64,000 nt of DNA, taken from contig JAGTJL010000006.1 in assembly GCA_020746875.1 (NCBI GenBank), forward strand, positions 1,984,001 to 2,048,000, written 5' to 3'. This stretch comes from Rhexocercosporidium sp. MPI-PUGE-AT-0058 (Eukaryota > Ascomycota > Leotiomycetes > Helotiales). Shown piece after piece: positions 11,770-24,483 of the stretch. The notes below the pieces were generated by a model. The model saw only the letters and a list, made by a program, of their open reading frames with translations, did no database searches and was not told where the DNA came from. The position numbers and the translations under genes are program-made. How positions within the stretch are numbered: position 1 is the first letter of the stretch; each line of letters opens with the position of its first letter.

Positions 11770-14238
11770 TTACGAGGTGAAGGGTGGAGTGGGTGGCAAC
11801 TCTAAGTAAGAGGCTCAATGAACAATGGAGTGGGTGGGCCTGAGGGAGTATCCCGAGACTTTGAATGGGGTGGGTGGTCTCGTAAGGTCACTCTTCACTG
11901 TTGGAGTCCATTGGCGTAAATACGAGCAATAACAAGACTCTCGAACATGGAATAGAAAAGCTTCTGTGTGTTCTACGTAGATTTGAAGTCTTCAATAGAT
12001 GTATTTAGTAGCGCCGAGAGCGTGCCCATCCACGGATCCCGAGGCTTTGCCGGAGATGTTGCGAGGTTTTGGTTAGTTCGCTCAATTGAATGGACCCACT
12101 TTCAAATAAGAAACATCTCTGGAAACGTCAACATTCTGAACGACGCAAGAAGCAATGTAAAGATCGTAGGGTGTTGAAAGTACCTATGGTTTGATTGGCT
12201 TTCGGCGTACGCGCAACTTGACAAAATAGGGAAGGGCTCGGGGATGCCGCGATGGACCAAGCAGCTTCCATGCCACCCCCCTCGTCCTGATGTCCGTCCT
12301 GATGAGTCAACCATCTTTCCTGCATCCCTTTGCTTCTGTAAATTCTTCCTATATCTCCATTGCTTATCTGCTTTCTCTCTGTTTCTATGTTCCCAACATT
12401 TTCAGCTTATGCCTTGCCGCCGCCATTGTCGGCCGGTAGGAGGCAAGGAGTGATTGAAGTCAGTGGCTCTTCATCTTTGGCTCTCCTTGATTCAATGTTA
12501 ACGAACCAGATTACTACAGCCTCAACAAAATTCATGGACCCCAAAAATAACGAGCTCGATCCACTGATCCGGGCCGAACGAGACGGCTCGAAGAGCTCAC
12601 AGACTTCCTCTTATGCCGGTCTGCAGCCGCCTTCGTCTGCTTCTTTTAAAGCCAACAGCATGATTTCAAGCCTCCTTTGCTTACAGAGTGGGTAGTTGCC
12701 CAATCTCGTATGACGACGGCTTGATTCTATACTACGAGCCGGGCGTTCATATCTGCGACTGCAGTATTGCATGTTTGGTTTGACTTTATGGTTGCGATCC
12801 TTACTTGTTTTCGAGGTCTAGATTTATCTCGATCGAAGAGATGGCTTGTGGAAGGACAGCTGCTTTAGTTTCTCCGGGTTTTTTCCCCAGCTAAATTGGT
12901 TTCCCGCATGCTTTTGTTTGTCACCATACCTTTTTTCCTCAAGCCTGCCGGGGAAGTGAACCCGCGGGGCAAGGTAGACTGGAAAATCAAAAAAGGCTGC
13001 GAGCATCAATCTCTCGACAGACTTTTATTCCCATGTTTTGATCGAGCGGGGTAGCACGAGTGCGGTGTCCCAACACATTTCGGGTGACACACGTCGACGC
13101 GCAGCTCGTACTCCGTTGTGCTGTTGCAATTTTGCTGATTGTCTTTGCATTACATCCCTGTGGTGGGACTCTGCCTGTCGGAAAGAGGTGGGGTATATGC
13201 TCAAGGAATGTCGATGTGGAATACGCGTTCCTGTGTTTCGTTGTGCATCAATCAATCTATATTCCCGGCTTAAGGAAATCCCGTTAAACCTTGAATCGAC
13301 CAAGTTCGTTTGGGGGGGCCCTTTCCCCTACTGGAGAATTGCGAGCTGAGTATGAGGCTGAGGCTCTTCGACAGACACCACTACAGTATGGCATGGGACC
13401 AAAGGTCGGTCGCATGCTGGCTGGCTGCATAAAAGGAGACCAAGCTGCGTCTGACTAGTCGGGGTATCCACACCCCCCTTGCGACCCCTTGCAACAATCC
13501 TTGCAAACCCTTTCACCACCACCACCGCCAGCACGAGGACAAGCGAAAAGCGCGCCACGTTTGTTCTTCTACGTCTCTCATCAATCACCAGATGCTATCA
13601 TGGGAAACACAATGGCTACATCCGGACACGTTTGCCTACGTTATAGGAGACCTGCTGCGATGATTTGTGCTTTTTTGACCAGTAGTGACTTTGCTCGTCT
13701 GTGGGCGCCGGCCCAAGCAGCAGCGGTGAAACATTTGCTGAGGCTCTGCAGAATCCACGGAACAGGAATTCTCGGCGTGGCGCCATTACAGGGGGCGCGC
13801 ATTCGTCAGCCTTGCGCTCGTCGCGCCAACTTGCAGTCCAATGCACCTGTGCTGAGGGAAATACCCTTATTGTCATCCCCTCGGAGTTTCCCACAAGAAG
13901 CTATTTATTTTCGAACTGCTTCCGCCCGCATGATTCTGGCAGGGGGCTTCTACAGAGCCTCAACAAGGCTCTGGCGTTTGTAATTTACACTTATAAGCTG
14001 TGCATTTGCAACATGCAAGCCCCTCCCAGATTGTCTGTCACCACGTTCGCCCTCCTGTTTCCAACCCCCACCCCCCCCATGGCCCATTCATTGTATCACA
14101 GTTTCAGGCAAGGTAGGTCACATAATACTCCATGACATCGCTTGTCGAGTCCACATTTTTACGCCCACCACCTTGCGGTCCATAACTAACATTTTTCATC
14201 AAATCCAGGAGCATCAAATTCTGCTGTCTCGGGATCTA
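11770..14238. other. Long intergenic region, no supported gene
   Basis: About 2.5 kb between the decayed MFS gene and the F-box gene. Open frames at 12360-12695, 13489-13983 and 13701-14135 have biased, low-information translations with no motif, and none shows a convincing start plus splice pattern. Short C and G runs (about 13300-13325 and 14068-14080) occur. It may hold the long promoter of the F-box gene. Confidence 0.5.
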
Positions 14239-16584
14239 ATGTGTGGCTTGACAAATTTGCCCTACGAAGTACTAGCAAACGTCGCAGACAATCTTAGTTT
14301 CGACGATATATTCAGTCTAGGACGAACAAGCAAAGACTTTCTCTTTCTCCTTACAGAAGAGCGGATATGTAAATCATTCGTTCAGGTGAGACATGCGATG
14401 CCATGCTTCATGCGCCGCGGAATCGGCCAAATACGACTTTTCAGCCGCTGACAGGGTTAGAACAAAATCAAACATTCCAATGAGGCCCGTACAGCGGCAA
14501 AGAATGGCGGTGGCAATGCCCGTGCTCTCCGAATTGCGGCCAAGAGGCGTGATGCTCTTGCCACCGCCTATCCGTTTACTGTAGCAACTATTGGCTTCTG
14601 CGACGCTTATATCTACCGCAAAGGAATTCTGTGCTACACCCTTGATGACCGAGTACGAATCTTGGACCTGCACCGTTCAGCTCAGGAGGAGTTGGTCGTC
14701 AGCATTCCCGGACTCCTCACGGAAGCACTTTCAAACATCGGCGACAATAGTACTGGAACTTTCACATGCCTTTATTATTCGGATGGTATATTGTCATGCT
14801 TATACGATGCTTCTGACGAAGATTCACCCGCTTGGCTAATCGCTTTCCACATCAAGAGTAAGAGAATTCTGGTGACGCATGAATTAGAATCAACAGACAA
14901 GATCTTTGTGCGCCACAATTCACAGCACCTTTACTACGGAACGCATTCGGAACTTGGTACCGATAACTACAAGAAATGGGTCATTTACGGCTACGAATAC
15001 AGGACAAGGAAGTGGTACGATCACAAGGTTCGTTTGCCAGACATGGTAGGTTCGGAAATAGGTTCAACAATCTGTTTTGAATTGTACAGAGACTTTTTTT
15101 ATGCGCTCTCCAACCAAACTTCTTTCGAAGTGGAGGAGATTGACTGGACTTCCTTCTACCACTGCATCCGGTTCCCTTTAAACTCTCCTTGCAAGGCATT
15201 ATTGGAAAAGACCGAAAACAAAAGCATGTGGAGGAGGCAACATCAAGAAGGCCCAATTGACGACCGATGGACTAGCCTGCGTTTAGATGAAGACGAGACG
15301 ACCGGGGAGCTGAGAATCGTTGAGGCTCGAAAGGAATGGTACTTGGGTTGCAGCAAGAGTCAGCGGACCTACTATACAACAGATATCGTCTTTCCGGTAA
15401 TTGTGAAGGACGATGTGAAATTGGGTATCTTACCAGATGCTTCGCCCCAAGATCCTAACTTCGTTTTTCCGACTACCTCTTCTTGGTATGCTGCTGCTTC
15501 TTCAGATCAAACGACTTCATCTGAAGCTTCTTCGTCTTCTGCAGCTGCTTCAAGCATAAATCCGAGCTCTTCCACAGCTATTGCAACAAGCACCTCGAGT
15601 CCCACAGCCTCAGAGCCTGACGAGCAAGACATCTCAGAACTCCCAAACATACCGCTCCTCAGGTTACTTCGAAAGGACGACCATCCACACCACATCAATG
15701 CGCCCGACAGACGTCCAGAAAGAACGCATCCCGGCAATGACGGATCTACACAGCCAACGCACACTCTTGCTAAGTGTCGGATCCGCACATACCACACATC
15801 TTGCAGTACCTTCCTCGACGTGGTTGACGATCCACATCCAGCCGATTGGCAAGGTAAACAGCGTCTCCGGCTCAGAGCAGGAACCCGAAAGCTCGGCCCG
15901 CCCCTTCGCGATGCATTGGGGCTCATCCGCGGGCCAAATCCCGACCTCAATGTTGCGCTAGAAGAAATGTATCAAGTCCCACCAATTGTATATTGGCCCA
16001 AAGCGCAGGACCTGCTTCAACCAAACGAACACGTTGACGCAGTATACAGGCTCATGAATCCTCCTACCCACTTGGGAAACGTGGAAGGCACGGCCGATGA
16101 GAGAAGCTTAATCTACGTTACGGGAGGTTGTAATCAGCCAAAAGCCCTTATCTTTGTGGGGTTTGATCCAAGCATTAATCTGGTTGGGCTTAAGCAGTGG
16201 GGTGGGTTATCGAAGAAACAGAAAGGTGTGGGTGAAGGGCCGCACGTCGATGGTCGGGCGAGTGGTTGTAACACTCCGTCTGCTCCTGAGAAATGGCAGG
16301 AGGGGGAGGGAGGTGAGTACATTGACGTGGGCGAAGCCCATAGGACCGTGAGCATCGACGTCAAAGGGAAAGGCAAAGCGATTGCTGGAACCAGCGGGCC
16401 CATCGTGCACGTCAGTGATGAGTACTCGAATGTCAATGCCAGCGAGTGCACTGCTACGCTGGACTGTGGGGGTTCTAGGCGTAGCGGTTGGGCTTGGCGT
16501 GAAAATGCTATGTATCGGGACGTAGGGCTTGGGTTGTATTTTGGAATGGACCGGCAGAAGGAAAACAGCGGCGAGGTGATTTGA
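14239..16584 (+). CDS. F-box domain protein
   Basis: Likely substrate adaptor of an SCF ubiquitin ligase, about 756 residues in two exons (14239-14385 and 14461-16584). The start at 14239 gives 'LTNLPYEVLANVADNLSFDD', a clear F-box opening, followed by 'IFSLGRTSKDFLFLLTEERICKSFVQ'. The intron ends at GGTTAG, giving 'NKIKHSNEARTAAKNGGG', and the frame stays open to the stop. After the F-box come a beta-rich region with aromatic repeats of the kind 'WLIAFHIKSKRILVTHELES' and 'WVIYGYEYRTRKWYDH', then a Ser/Ala-rich low-complexity linker (about residues 330-375), then a His- and basic-rich C-terminal part. No known repeat such as WD40, LRR or Kelch is obvious, so the substrate is unknown. Confidence 0.8.
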
Positions 16585-17823
16585 GAGCTTTTGCTGCTTT
16601 GCTGGAGGTGCTTCTTCTATTCTGCTTTGGGTTTGTCTCGCGTCCTTACAACACGGGCGTATTCGGTTAGTGTGGTATCCTTTTGGCCTTCAACAGGTCA
16701 GTTACAAATCAAAAGTTATAAACAGAAAGCATACAAATATGTGTCTCGGACCAATAAGTGTTGAGTATTCGCGAGGGGTGACACAAATTCGCCTTAGATT
16801 TTCGAAATCAAGCTACAGAAAATGTCATTCGTCGGCTTTAGCGAATGAGCAGTCCGTCAATAAATGGGACGACGCACCATTAGATGGCAGCGACTGCAAG
16901 TTCTCCCCTCCCCGCTCACAGCAGCCAGTGAAAATCTCTTCCAAACCTAAATATCTTTTGGTTATCGAATAATCCATCCATGGGAAGGGCGTGTGCTCTT
17001 GGTCCCCGACTCGACTAAGGAGGTGTGAATAAGCGAGGCGAAAGTTGCCGATTTGCTGCACGACTGACTACAACGCCCGGGACATACGAGTGCACAAGAA
17101 CGAGCCATGCATGAAATATGCAGGCTGAGAAGGTCCAGGTACTTACTACTTGGCTTCGCATATGGGACTAGTCACCTGCACAAATTTCCTCTCCCACTTT
17201 GGCGAATTTTGAGTCAAAAAAGAAAAGAGAAGTTTGGGGGTATGGGGGTGTCTTTTATAGCGAACGTCGTCGATGTCGTGGGGAGAGAGTTGAGGCTCTG
17301 GGCCGTGTTGTAGAGGGGTGGGGGTCGGATTGCAGGACAGCTGCAAACCCCAGGTTGCCTTATTTTGCCTCGTGCTCGTTCTGGTGCTGCTTTGACAGCA
17401 CGTTGCAGATGCAGGGGTAGGGTGGAATATTGGCAAGTAGCTGCTGCATGCAGCAGCAGATTGGGTGTGTATGCTCTCTGCCACCCTGGTCACTTGCTCA
17501 TCCAGCCCTGCCTATGATCATTGCACTTATCGGATGTTTCCCATGGTCTTCTGCTGCGCCAGCTCTTGAGAGGACAAACTCTTTAGGCTATTTCTTCGCA
17601 CACCTTCTCAAATGGGATAAGCTGGAAGACTAGTGTAAACACTGATGGTTATTAGGTGCAATGCTACTTTATCTATGCCCCGAATCCATGCACACCTTCC
17701 AATAGCTCTGGTTCCTACGGCCGCATTCATCAAGAAGAAAGAGAGCCTCGCGGAGCACCCCTACACTTCACACTTCAACAAATAAGCCGCGCATTCGTCC
17801 ATGGTATATCCGCTATAACCGCA
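16585..17823. other. Intergenic region between convergent F-box and BAR-SH3 genes
   Basis: About 1.2 kb of 3'-flanking sequence for two convergent genes. There are G-rich and purine-rich tracts near 17215-17330 and a 'gctgctgcatgcagcagcag' palindrome near 17438-17457 that could fold into a short hairpin. No supported coding region. Confidence 0.45.
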
Positions 17824-19307
17824 CTAATTGATTTTCACATAGTTTCCTGCGGTGACAAGAGTCAGTACAAGACAGGTACAACCGTCAGTAACCGTGGAGA
17901 AAGAACCGACTGACCTGGAAACTGTCCTTGCCTTCCTTTTATTTTTCCAATCCACCACTCATTTTCGTTATTGGTTCTCGTCACAATCTCAATCACATCA
18001 CCGGTCGTGAAGCTCAGATCTCCCTCAGCTTGAGCCTCATAATCATAGAGTGCGGTAACGGTCTCAGCAGCTGGAGCACCGCTGAGCCTCGAAGGCTTCG
18101 GCTTCGGAGGGGGTGGAGCAGGTCCCTTTGCTTTCGCTGCGGAGCCCCACGATGGGCTGCTCGCTGTTGAGTTGGCGCGAACTACCGAAGTTTTCTCGTC
18201 ACCGCCATATGTGGGCGATAATGAGTTCGATGAATATGGCGGGGGCGGGGTTTTTTCGTCATCCATCGTTGACCGCCGCGTCGGAGCGGCTCCAATGAGT
18301 TTGGGGGAACTCTTGCCTTCCAGAGCGAGCTTCGAGCCAGGACCAAGTCTTCCAGGAGGCCGCTTTGCGCCGGTTGTCTTGAATTTCACGATAGACAGGG
18401 CTTCTGCTTTTTCTTGAATGTCTCCACGAGCCGCCTCGAATCCTTCCTCGACATCCAGCTGGAGGTTGAAATACCCGATATCGCAGCCTTGCATTTTCTC
18501 ATGGAGGGTGTAAAAGACGTTTAGTTGCATGTAGTAAAAGGATTGGAATAATGGGCGAATAAACTCGCGTTCCAGAGCGAATAGTTTAGGGAGCTCATCC
18601 TTGAGCAAGTCGTTGAAATAGTTGAACTCTTGCGTCGCTTGTTCAACATCGTTCTCTGCCTTGTACATGGCCTTCTCATCTTTCAAACTCTTCTCCTTCT
18701 TGTCCTGGAGCTTCTTCAGAGTTGCCCGATGTCTGTCATAGTCTAACTGCTTGTGTTGTCGTTTCGTCGCAGACTTCCTTATGATCTTGACAATCTCCAA
18801 TAACTCATCTGCTGGCCGGATAACTCGTGTCTCGATCATTTCCAACTCTGGTTGAAGTGTAGCCAGCAGGTCCCGACAGATTTCCTCGTACTCCTCACAA
18901 GCTCGAATTCCTTCCGGGTTTCCTTCTGGTATAGTAGAGTCTGGGTCGGAAACTCTTCCAGAGATGGGCTTGTAGATTTCGGCAATGGCTTGCGAGAACT
19001 CTATTTGATGTTTCATCATGCCATCGATAGCGTCTCTATACTTCTTGGACTCGGACCTGAGCTTGTTCGTCTAGTCGAGCCTTTAGCATGTACACTTTCA
19101 ATATCTCTGGAAACTGGGGATCAGATCCCAAATCCCAGATCATAGAGTAGTCCAGGGCAAAATCCGACATACTTCTCGCTCCAAATCAGCAAATCTTTGT
19201 TCTGCGTCAATATATACGGCGTCCTTCGTGTTTTCGCCGATTGAGAACTTGGCTTTGATCGTTTGCGGCGCGCGGATGACGCTCTTTTGGAAGCCTTTGA
19301 ACGACAT
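17824..19307 (-). CDS. hob1: BAR and SH3 domain protein (Rvs167/Hob1, amphiphysin-like)
   Basis: Cytosolic membrane-curvature protein acting in endocytic vesicle scission and actin patch function. Three exons (19173-19307, 17915-19070 and 17824-17846) sum to 1314 nt, 437 residues. It begins 'MSFKGFQKSVIRAPQTIKAK', a typical amphipathic start of the family. The BAR domain covers about residues 20-240 ('KKYRDAI', 'HQIEFSQAI', 'LDYDRHRATLKKLQDKKE', 'FNDLLKDELPKLFALEREF'). A Pro-rich linker (about 265-370, with 'APPPPKPKPSRLSG') leads to a C-terminal SH3 domain with 'VTALYDYEAQAEGDLSF' and 'NEWWIGKIKGRQGQFPG'. The final 23-nt exon supplies 'NYVKIN', completing the SH3 fold exactly as in relatives. 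Splicing therefore matters for the C-terminus. Confidence 0.95.
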
Positions 19308-20680
19308 GGCTCGCAGACGTCAGCAGGCGACGGTGAGAGTAAGAGCGCGATTGTAGAAGAAATGAAGGGATTGTAGATACGGTCCTGGTTGTGGTCGTGG
19401 TTGTGGAAGCCCGAGAGGGCGGAGCTGGAGGGGCTGGAATTAATGGCGCTTGCCGCACAGCCCGGCATGACGACAACATTGTCACGTGGTAATGAATATT
19501 CTTGGCAGTCTTTTGACCAGGTAACACGTACCTCCTCAGTTCATCAGCAGAATTGCCCGGAGTTTTATTCTTGATACATAAAAGAAAGGAACGAGCAGTA
19601 TTGTGACAGAATACGTGTGTTTATTTCTCGGGCTATCAAGAACTAGCATGCTCAGGCACAGCCATTCCGCGGCAACTAGGCACCTTAGTTTGGCAGCATC
19701 GAATACTCTCACGCCCACGACTACATCCTCAGCAAAGGTACATTTTGTTATGATTGGGTATTGCAAAATGACGAATTGCGGGTTCACAAGTGGCATAAAG
19801 AACGTAATTGGATTTTAGTGATATTTTCATTCTTGATTACAATATGGAAGCACTCTCATAACTCCTCCAGTGTGTTAGACATATATTGGAAACGCCATGT
19901 AAGTGTTTAGATATGCTCGTGTTCTATACACGTCAAACATCGATTTGAAAGTGCTGAGTATTTCGCGGTGTTAGCGTTAGCTAGAGATAGCCTTGATACC
20001 CCGTACTGTAGGAGTTGAACAGATGCCAGATCACTGTACCCATTGATCATTCTACGCTAAGCCCCCTCACAACCAATCCGAAAGCTCCCTTCTAAATTCC
20101 CTTAGGCTGAGGGCTGTTCGGGGTAAACTACTCTTTCCTGTGGCCTGGTAATTTCTTTCTTTACCGCCTCTTGACTATATTAACACTTTTCTCAACCTGC
20201 ACTTATCCTCCCAAATTTTGCATTTGAGTGCTTTGTTTAATGTAATTTTCTATGGTGTCATAAATGAGGTACGTACCATGCATTAACTATCTAGTTCAAG
20301 TGCAGGGTGATATTTATGGGTACTTGTAGGTGAGTAGTCGCGGGGCACAAAAGCGGCATAACGGAGATAATGCCCACGGCAGTCAAGAAGAGGAATCTTT
20401 TGAAAGAGTGTTTCATCCGATAGTAGTACCGCTATATCCCGTAATACAAGTCATGGCAGCTTCTCGACCTTTGATAGGTATGCAGAAATAAGAATCTTCT
20501 CTCAAAGCCATTGTTGAAGAGGGTCCAGTGCTGCTTTGATGCTCACCAAGGCAGTCAATGTTTTCCGTTTCGCCTCACCAAAATGCACTAGCCCAGCTAG
20601 CTCCGAATTGAAAGGCTGATCTCCGAAAGTTCTTGCCTTCGAACTCTGCTCTGCTTCTTTTGTCATAAGCAACCAACACC
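19308..20680. other. Intergenic region between divergent hob1 and nfs1
   Basis: About 1.4 kb holding two promoters. No supported coding region, tRNA or repeat. The stretch at 19850-20350 is AT-richer than its surroundings. Confidence 0.5.
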
Positions 20681-22465
20681 ATGTCGATTTCATTGCGGCA
20701 GGCTTCGCGCCTCTGTATGAGGCAGTCTGCTTCAGCACCTGGTCTCTTGAGGAGCTCCGGTACTGTTCGAGCTGCGGGGATAGCGTTACAGCAGACCGCG
20801 AGGAGGGGATATGTCTCCGAGACGAAGAAGGATAGCGCACAAGTGAGCGTCGATACTGCCATTCGAGCAGACCAAAAAGCTTTCTTTGCAGAGACAGGGA
20901 AGCTTCCAGAAGATCAGAATGTACCGGGCTCAGGGGTAGACGCCTCTGCGATGATGTCTCCTATGGCAGGTACGTATTTCCTAGGTACGGAGTTCGAATT
21001 TCGAAGCTGACTATTTCCAGGCGTATTGAAGCAAGCTACCATCATGGACGAAGGCCAAAGGCCAATCTACCTTGACATGCAAGCCACAACTCCTCTGGAT
21101 CCTCGAGTACTTGATGCTATGCTTCCCTTCTATGCGGGACTTTACGGCAATCCTCATTCACGAACACATGCTTATGGATGGGAAACCGACAAAGCCGTCG
21201 AAACAGCTCGAGAACATGTTGCAAACCTTATTGGCGCCGATCCCAAGGAGATCATCTTTACTAGCGGTGCTACTGAGAGCAACAATATGAGCGTCAAGGG
21301 CGTGGCAAGATTTTTTGGCAGAAATGGAGGAAAGAAGAAGCACATTATCACAACTCAAACTGAGCACAAATGTGTTTTGGACAGTTGCCGACATTTAGAA
21401 ACTGAAGGGTTCGAAGTTACCTACCTCCCAGTCCAGTCCAGTGGCCTAGTAGATATGGCAGAGCTCGAGAAAGCGATTCGACCGGACACTGCCATTGTCA
21501 GCATCATGTCTGTCAACAACGAGATCGGTGTCATTCAGCCATTAGAGGAAATAGGAAAACTGTGCAGAGCAAATAAGGTCTTCTTCCATACCGATGGTGC
21601 TCAGGCGGTGGGCAAAATTCCTATGGATGTCAACAAGATGAACATCGACTTGATGTCGATATCATCACACAAGATCTACGGACCAAAGGGAATGGGTGCG
21701 TGCTATATTCGAAGGCGGCCCCGTGTCAGAATCGATCCTATCATTAGTGGAGGTGGTCAAGAGAGAGGTTTGAGAAGTGGAACTCTTGCACCCGCACTAG
21801 TCGTTGGATTCGGAGAGGCTTGCCGTATTGCGAAGGAAGAGATGACTGTGAGTAACCCCACCAATCCCATTTCTGTTTATCTTGCATGATGATCTACTTT
21901 TACATATGCATGGCTTTCCTAGTGACTTCCTTGCTTGCAAGTTGAGGCTTCCTTGACGACACACAGTATCCTTTCTGACTATGACTTATCTGCTTCTATC
22001 ATATTCATCTACTTGTTTGACCTGGTAGCTAATATTTCAAAGTATGATTCGAAGCGAGTCAAGATGCTTTCCGACAAGCTGCTCCAAGGTCTTCTATCAC
22101 TCGAGCACACCGCCCAAAACGGCGATCCAGAGCGCTTCTACCCTGGTTGCGTCAACGTCTCATTCTCTTACGTCGAGGGCGAGTCCCTGTTGATGGCTCT
22201 AAAGGACATTGCACTTTCGTCAGGTAGTGCATGCACTTCCGCCTCGTTGGAGCCTAGTTATGTTCTACGTGCACTTGGCAGCAGTGACGAGAATGCACAC
22301 AGCAGTATCAGATTTGGTATTGGACGATTCACGACGGAGAGTGAGATCGATTACGTCCTGAAGGCCGTTAAAGAGCGAGTGACTTTCTTGAGAGAACTGA
22401 GTCCTCTCTGGGAACTTGTACAAGACGGCATTCCGCTGGATAGCATTGAGTGGAGCCAACACTAA
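20681..22465 (+). CDS. nfs1: Mitochondrial cysteine desulfurase Nfs1
   Basis: PLP enzyme that takes sulfur from L-cysteine for Fe-S cluster assembly (with Isd11, Acp1 and Isu1 in the matrix) and for tRNA thiolation. Exons 20681-20969, 21021-21847 and 22043-22465 sum to 1539 nt, 512 residues. The N-terminus is basic and Ser/Arg-rich without acids ('[20 protein letters not shown]'), a matrix presequence, and 'RRGYVSE' is a plausible processing site. The core begins '[17 protein letters not shown]'. His212 (in 'TEHKCVLD') and Lys314 (in '[10 protein letters not shown]') are the cofactor residues. Cys436 in '[17 protein letters not shown]' is the sulfur-accepting cysteine on the mobile loop. The C-terminal 'DSIEWSQH' matches eukaryotic Nfs1. 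The length and all key residues fit. Confidence 0.97.
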
Positions 22466-22961
22466 TTTGGCCTTCCTCTGGATTGATGGATGGGATGGAT
22501 TTGGCGCAGGAGTTACGAGATTATGTTTTGGGCTGGGATTACCACATGTAGCAATATTCACAGGCTGATGTCTGAATGTACACGATCGTTCGCAAGAACA
22601 TATTCCTCTTCAGCCAACTTGTCACTGATCTATCCGTCAAATAAATGTCCCAGCAGAGCTTCCCTAGTTCCTTGCATAGTACGTCGAAAGTTGAGATCCA
22701 TTGATACGACAAACGCCAGTGATGCATCCCTACCCATCCATTACACATTCGTGACAGGTCCATCATAGTCTTCCCATCAACCAGACTCAAGAGCGACCAT
22801 ACACTCTGCTATATAATACATTCGACCTTCCAATCCAAGCCTATTCGCACATCGTCTTTGGTCCTCCGTCCGTCCATCGCATCTCGTCAAAATATTATCC
22901 CCCTTTACAACCTGTGGCAATTATCGTAAGTCAGGACCCCAGGCCAATGGTAACTTAAAAC

Positions 22962-23300
22962 TTACGGAGGAAGAAGGAACTCGCTCCAGGAACTCGAGAA
23001 GAATGCAATCGCAGCCTGTGTAGCATTGTCAGTGAAGGACTTAACCCAATTCCTTCCATTTCCCGTCTCCATGACCATCCCCTCTGTCCACCAACCAGCA
23101 TCGCAGATTCATACATTCCCAAGCAGGCAGCCATGCTATATCGCTGAATATAGGGGTAAGCTTACTCCAAACATAGCAACACTTCTAACAACACTGGCGT
23201 TCTCGGGCGAAGTCAGGGTGCTGTAGACGTTGGAGACATATCCCTTTGGTGCTGGGCGGCGAGGGTCAGCTCGTGCAATCTGAACGCGCTTTGGTGCCAT
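22962..23300 (-). CDS. tom6: Small single-helix mitochondrial outer-membrane protein, Tom6-like
   Basis: Too short and split to show as one open frame. Exons 23166-23300 and 22962-23015 give 62 residues: a basic N-terminus ('MAPKRVQIARADPRRPAPKG'), 'YVSNVYSTLTSPENASVVRS', then a C-terminal helix 'VAMFGAAIAFFSSSWSEFLLPP'. Fungal Tom6 proteins share this plan: basic cytosolic part, 'TS.EN..VVRSV.MF' junction and one tail anchor. Tom6 stabilises the TOM import channel in the outer membrane. The stop codon overlaps a second good donor (CCTCC then GTAAGT at 22963). Splicing there to an ACAG at about 22914 would replace the stop and add one leucine before TAA. The family call rests on pattern memory; another small tail-anchored mitochondrial protein is possible. 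Confidence 0.6.
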
Positions 23301-23613
23301 TTTGTAGGGTTGATAGAGAGATTTATTTGCGGATTGAAAGTCGTTGGAGTGAGTGAGATGTGTGGACTTAGGATGTTGAGGCTGGCGATGGAGCGGTTCT
23401 ACGGTTCAAGCTTCTTCTGAACTTTTTAGAGGCACAGGGATGTTTACTTTCACGTGATTTATATTTTTTAGCAGGGGTTGACATCACTTCATCCTTTGTT
23501 GCTGATTCAGACGACGTACATTCACCACTTTCCATTAATTTGGAGGGAAAGATGTATAAACTGGAATAAAGCTGTTGGGACTATGGAGTGTGCTTTCAAT
23601 ACTCACATCAATT

Positions 23614-24483
23614 ATGGCTGAATCTCCACCCCAAGGATCAGGAGGTTTCCTCCACCCATCCCTCCCCTCGCCTGCACCGAGCAACTTCTCCTCCTTGTCC
23701 ATAGCCTCTAACTTACCTCATCCGAGGACTAATCCTCTGAGACCTGGATCATCTAAGGAAGATGCGGCTAGACGATATGTCGAGGCGAGACTTTTGACTG
23801 TCTCCAGGCGGTACGCGAAGAAGTTCCAGCCGAGGGAGGAAGGTGATGAGATTAAAGGCTATGTGAGCATGAGTGAGGTGGCGAAGGATCTGGGAGACGT
23901 CGTTGATGTTGTTTGGCTTTCTGGTACTCGTATGTTCTGCCCTCTTTTGTCCACTGAGATTTCCTTGAAAATCTTGCCATCATCATATCTTGTCTTGTGG
24001 TAGCTAATCGAAACGTATATAGCAAGTTTGCAAATACCTTACTTACTGAATGTTGCTCTGGCGGTAACAACATATCTATCTGCTTTCCCGGCGTCTCCAA
24101 AGGCTATGTTTGGTCTGATCCGCAAACTGGATCATGCCTTCTCAAGTCTGCTGAAGGGGGAAGATAGCGTGACTGGGGAGATTTTACCAGGCTTTTCTGG
24201 GGGTATGAAAGCTGGTTTGAGTAAGACTGATATGGTGAGGTGTAAAGGGCTGGTAGACTCTACGAGAGTATTGGTAGTCGATGTTATGGGGAAGGAGATT
24301 GAAGATGATGCTGATGATGAGAGTGGTATGGAGACAGAGACTGATGGGGAGACGAGCACGTGGGATGATGTTGGAGATGGAAAGTGGGAGATGGATGTTG
24401 CGAGGGTTTATGAGATGACAATTGTTCAACTGGGGTCATCGCTGGATGCTGGAGAAGCCTTTACAGTTGGACAATCGAGCTGA
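23614..24483 (+). CDS. Conserved fungal protein of unknown function
   Basis: Two exons (23614-23929 and 24023-24483) sum to 777 nt, 258 residues. The start ATG gives 'MAESPPQGSGGFLHPSLPSP', a disordered Ser/Pro-rich lead, followed by a predicted helical region: 'KEDAARRYVEARLLTVSRRYAKK', 'VSMSEVAKDLGDVVDVVWLSGT', then, across the intron, 'PSLQIPYLLNVALAVTTYLSAFP' and 'AMFGLIRKLDHAFSSLLKGED'. The regular helices and clean splice suggest a real, conserved gene. An acidic stretch (residues about 205-230) follows. I do not recognise a named family. It has no signal peptide or clear membrane segment, although the hydrophobic helix near residue 110-130 is strong enough to be checked. Confidence 0.75.

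Noticed and set aside
12360..12695. Plus-strand 111-codon frame with a hydrophobic start resembling a signal peptide
   Set aside because: It begins at a non-ATG codon with Phe/Ser-rich low-complexity sequence and has no supporting splice or family pattern.
13489..13983. Overlapping 164- and 144-codon frames on the plus strand
   Set aside because: Their translations are unpatterned, they start at non-ATG codons and they overlap one another in different frames, as expected by chance in a GC-rich stretch.
17438..17457. Palindrome gctgctgcatgcagcagcag as a regulatory site or tRNA-like element
   Set aside because: It is a simple CTG/CAG-type palindrome in a convergent gene gap, with no further structure to support a function.
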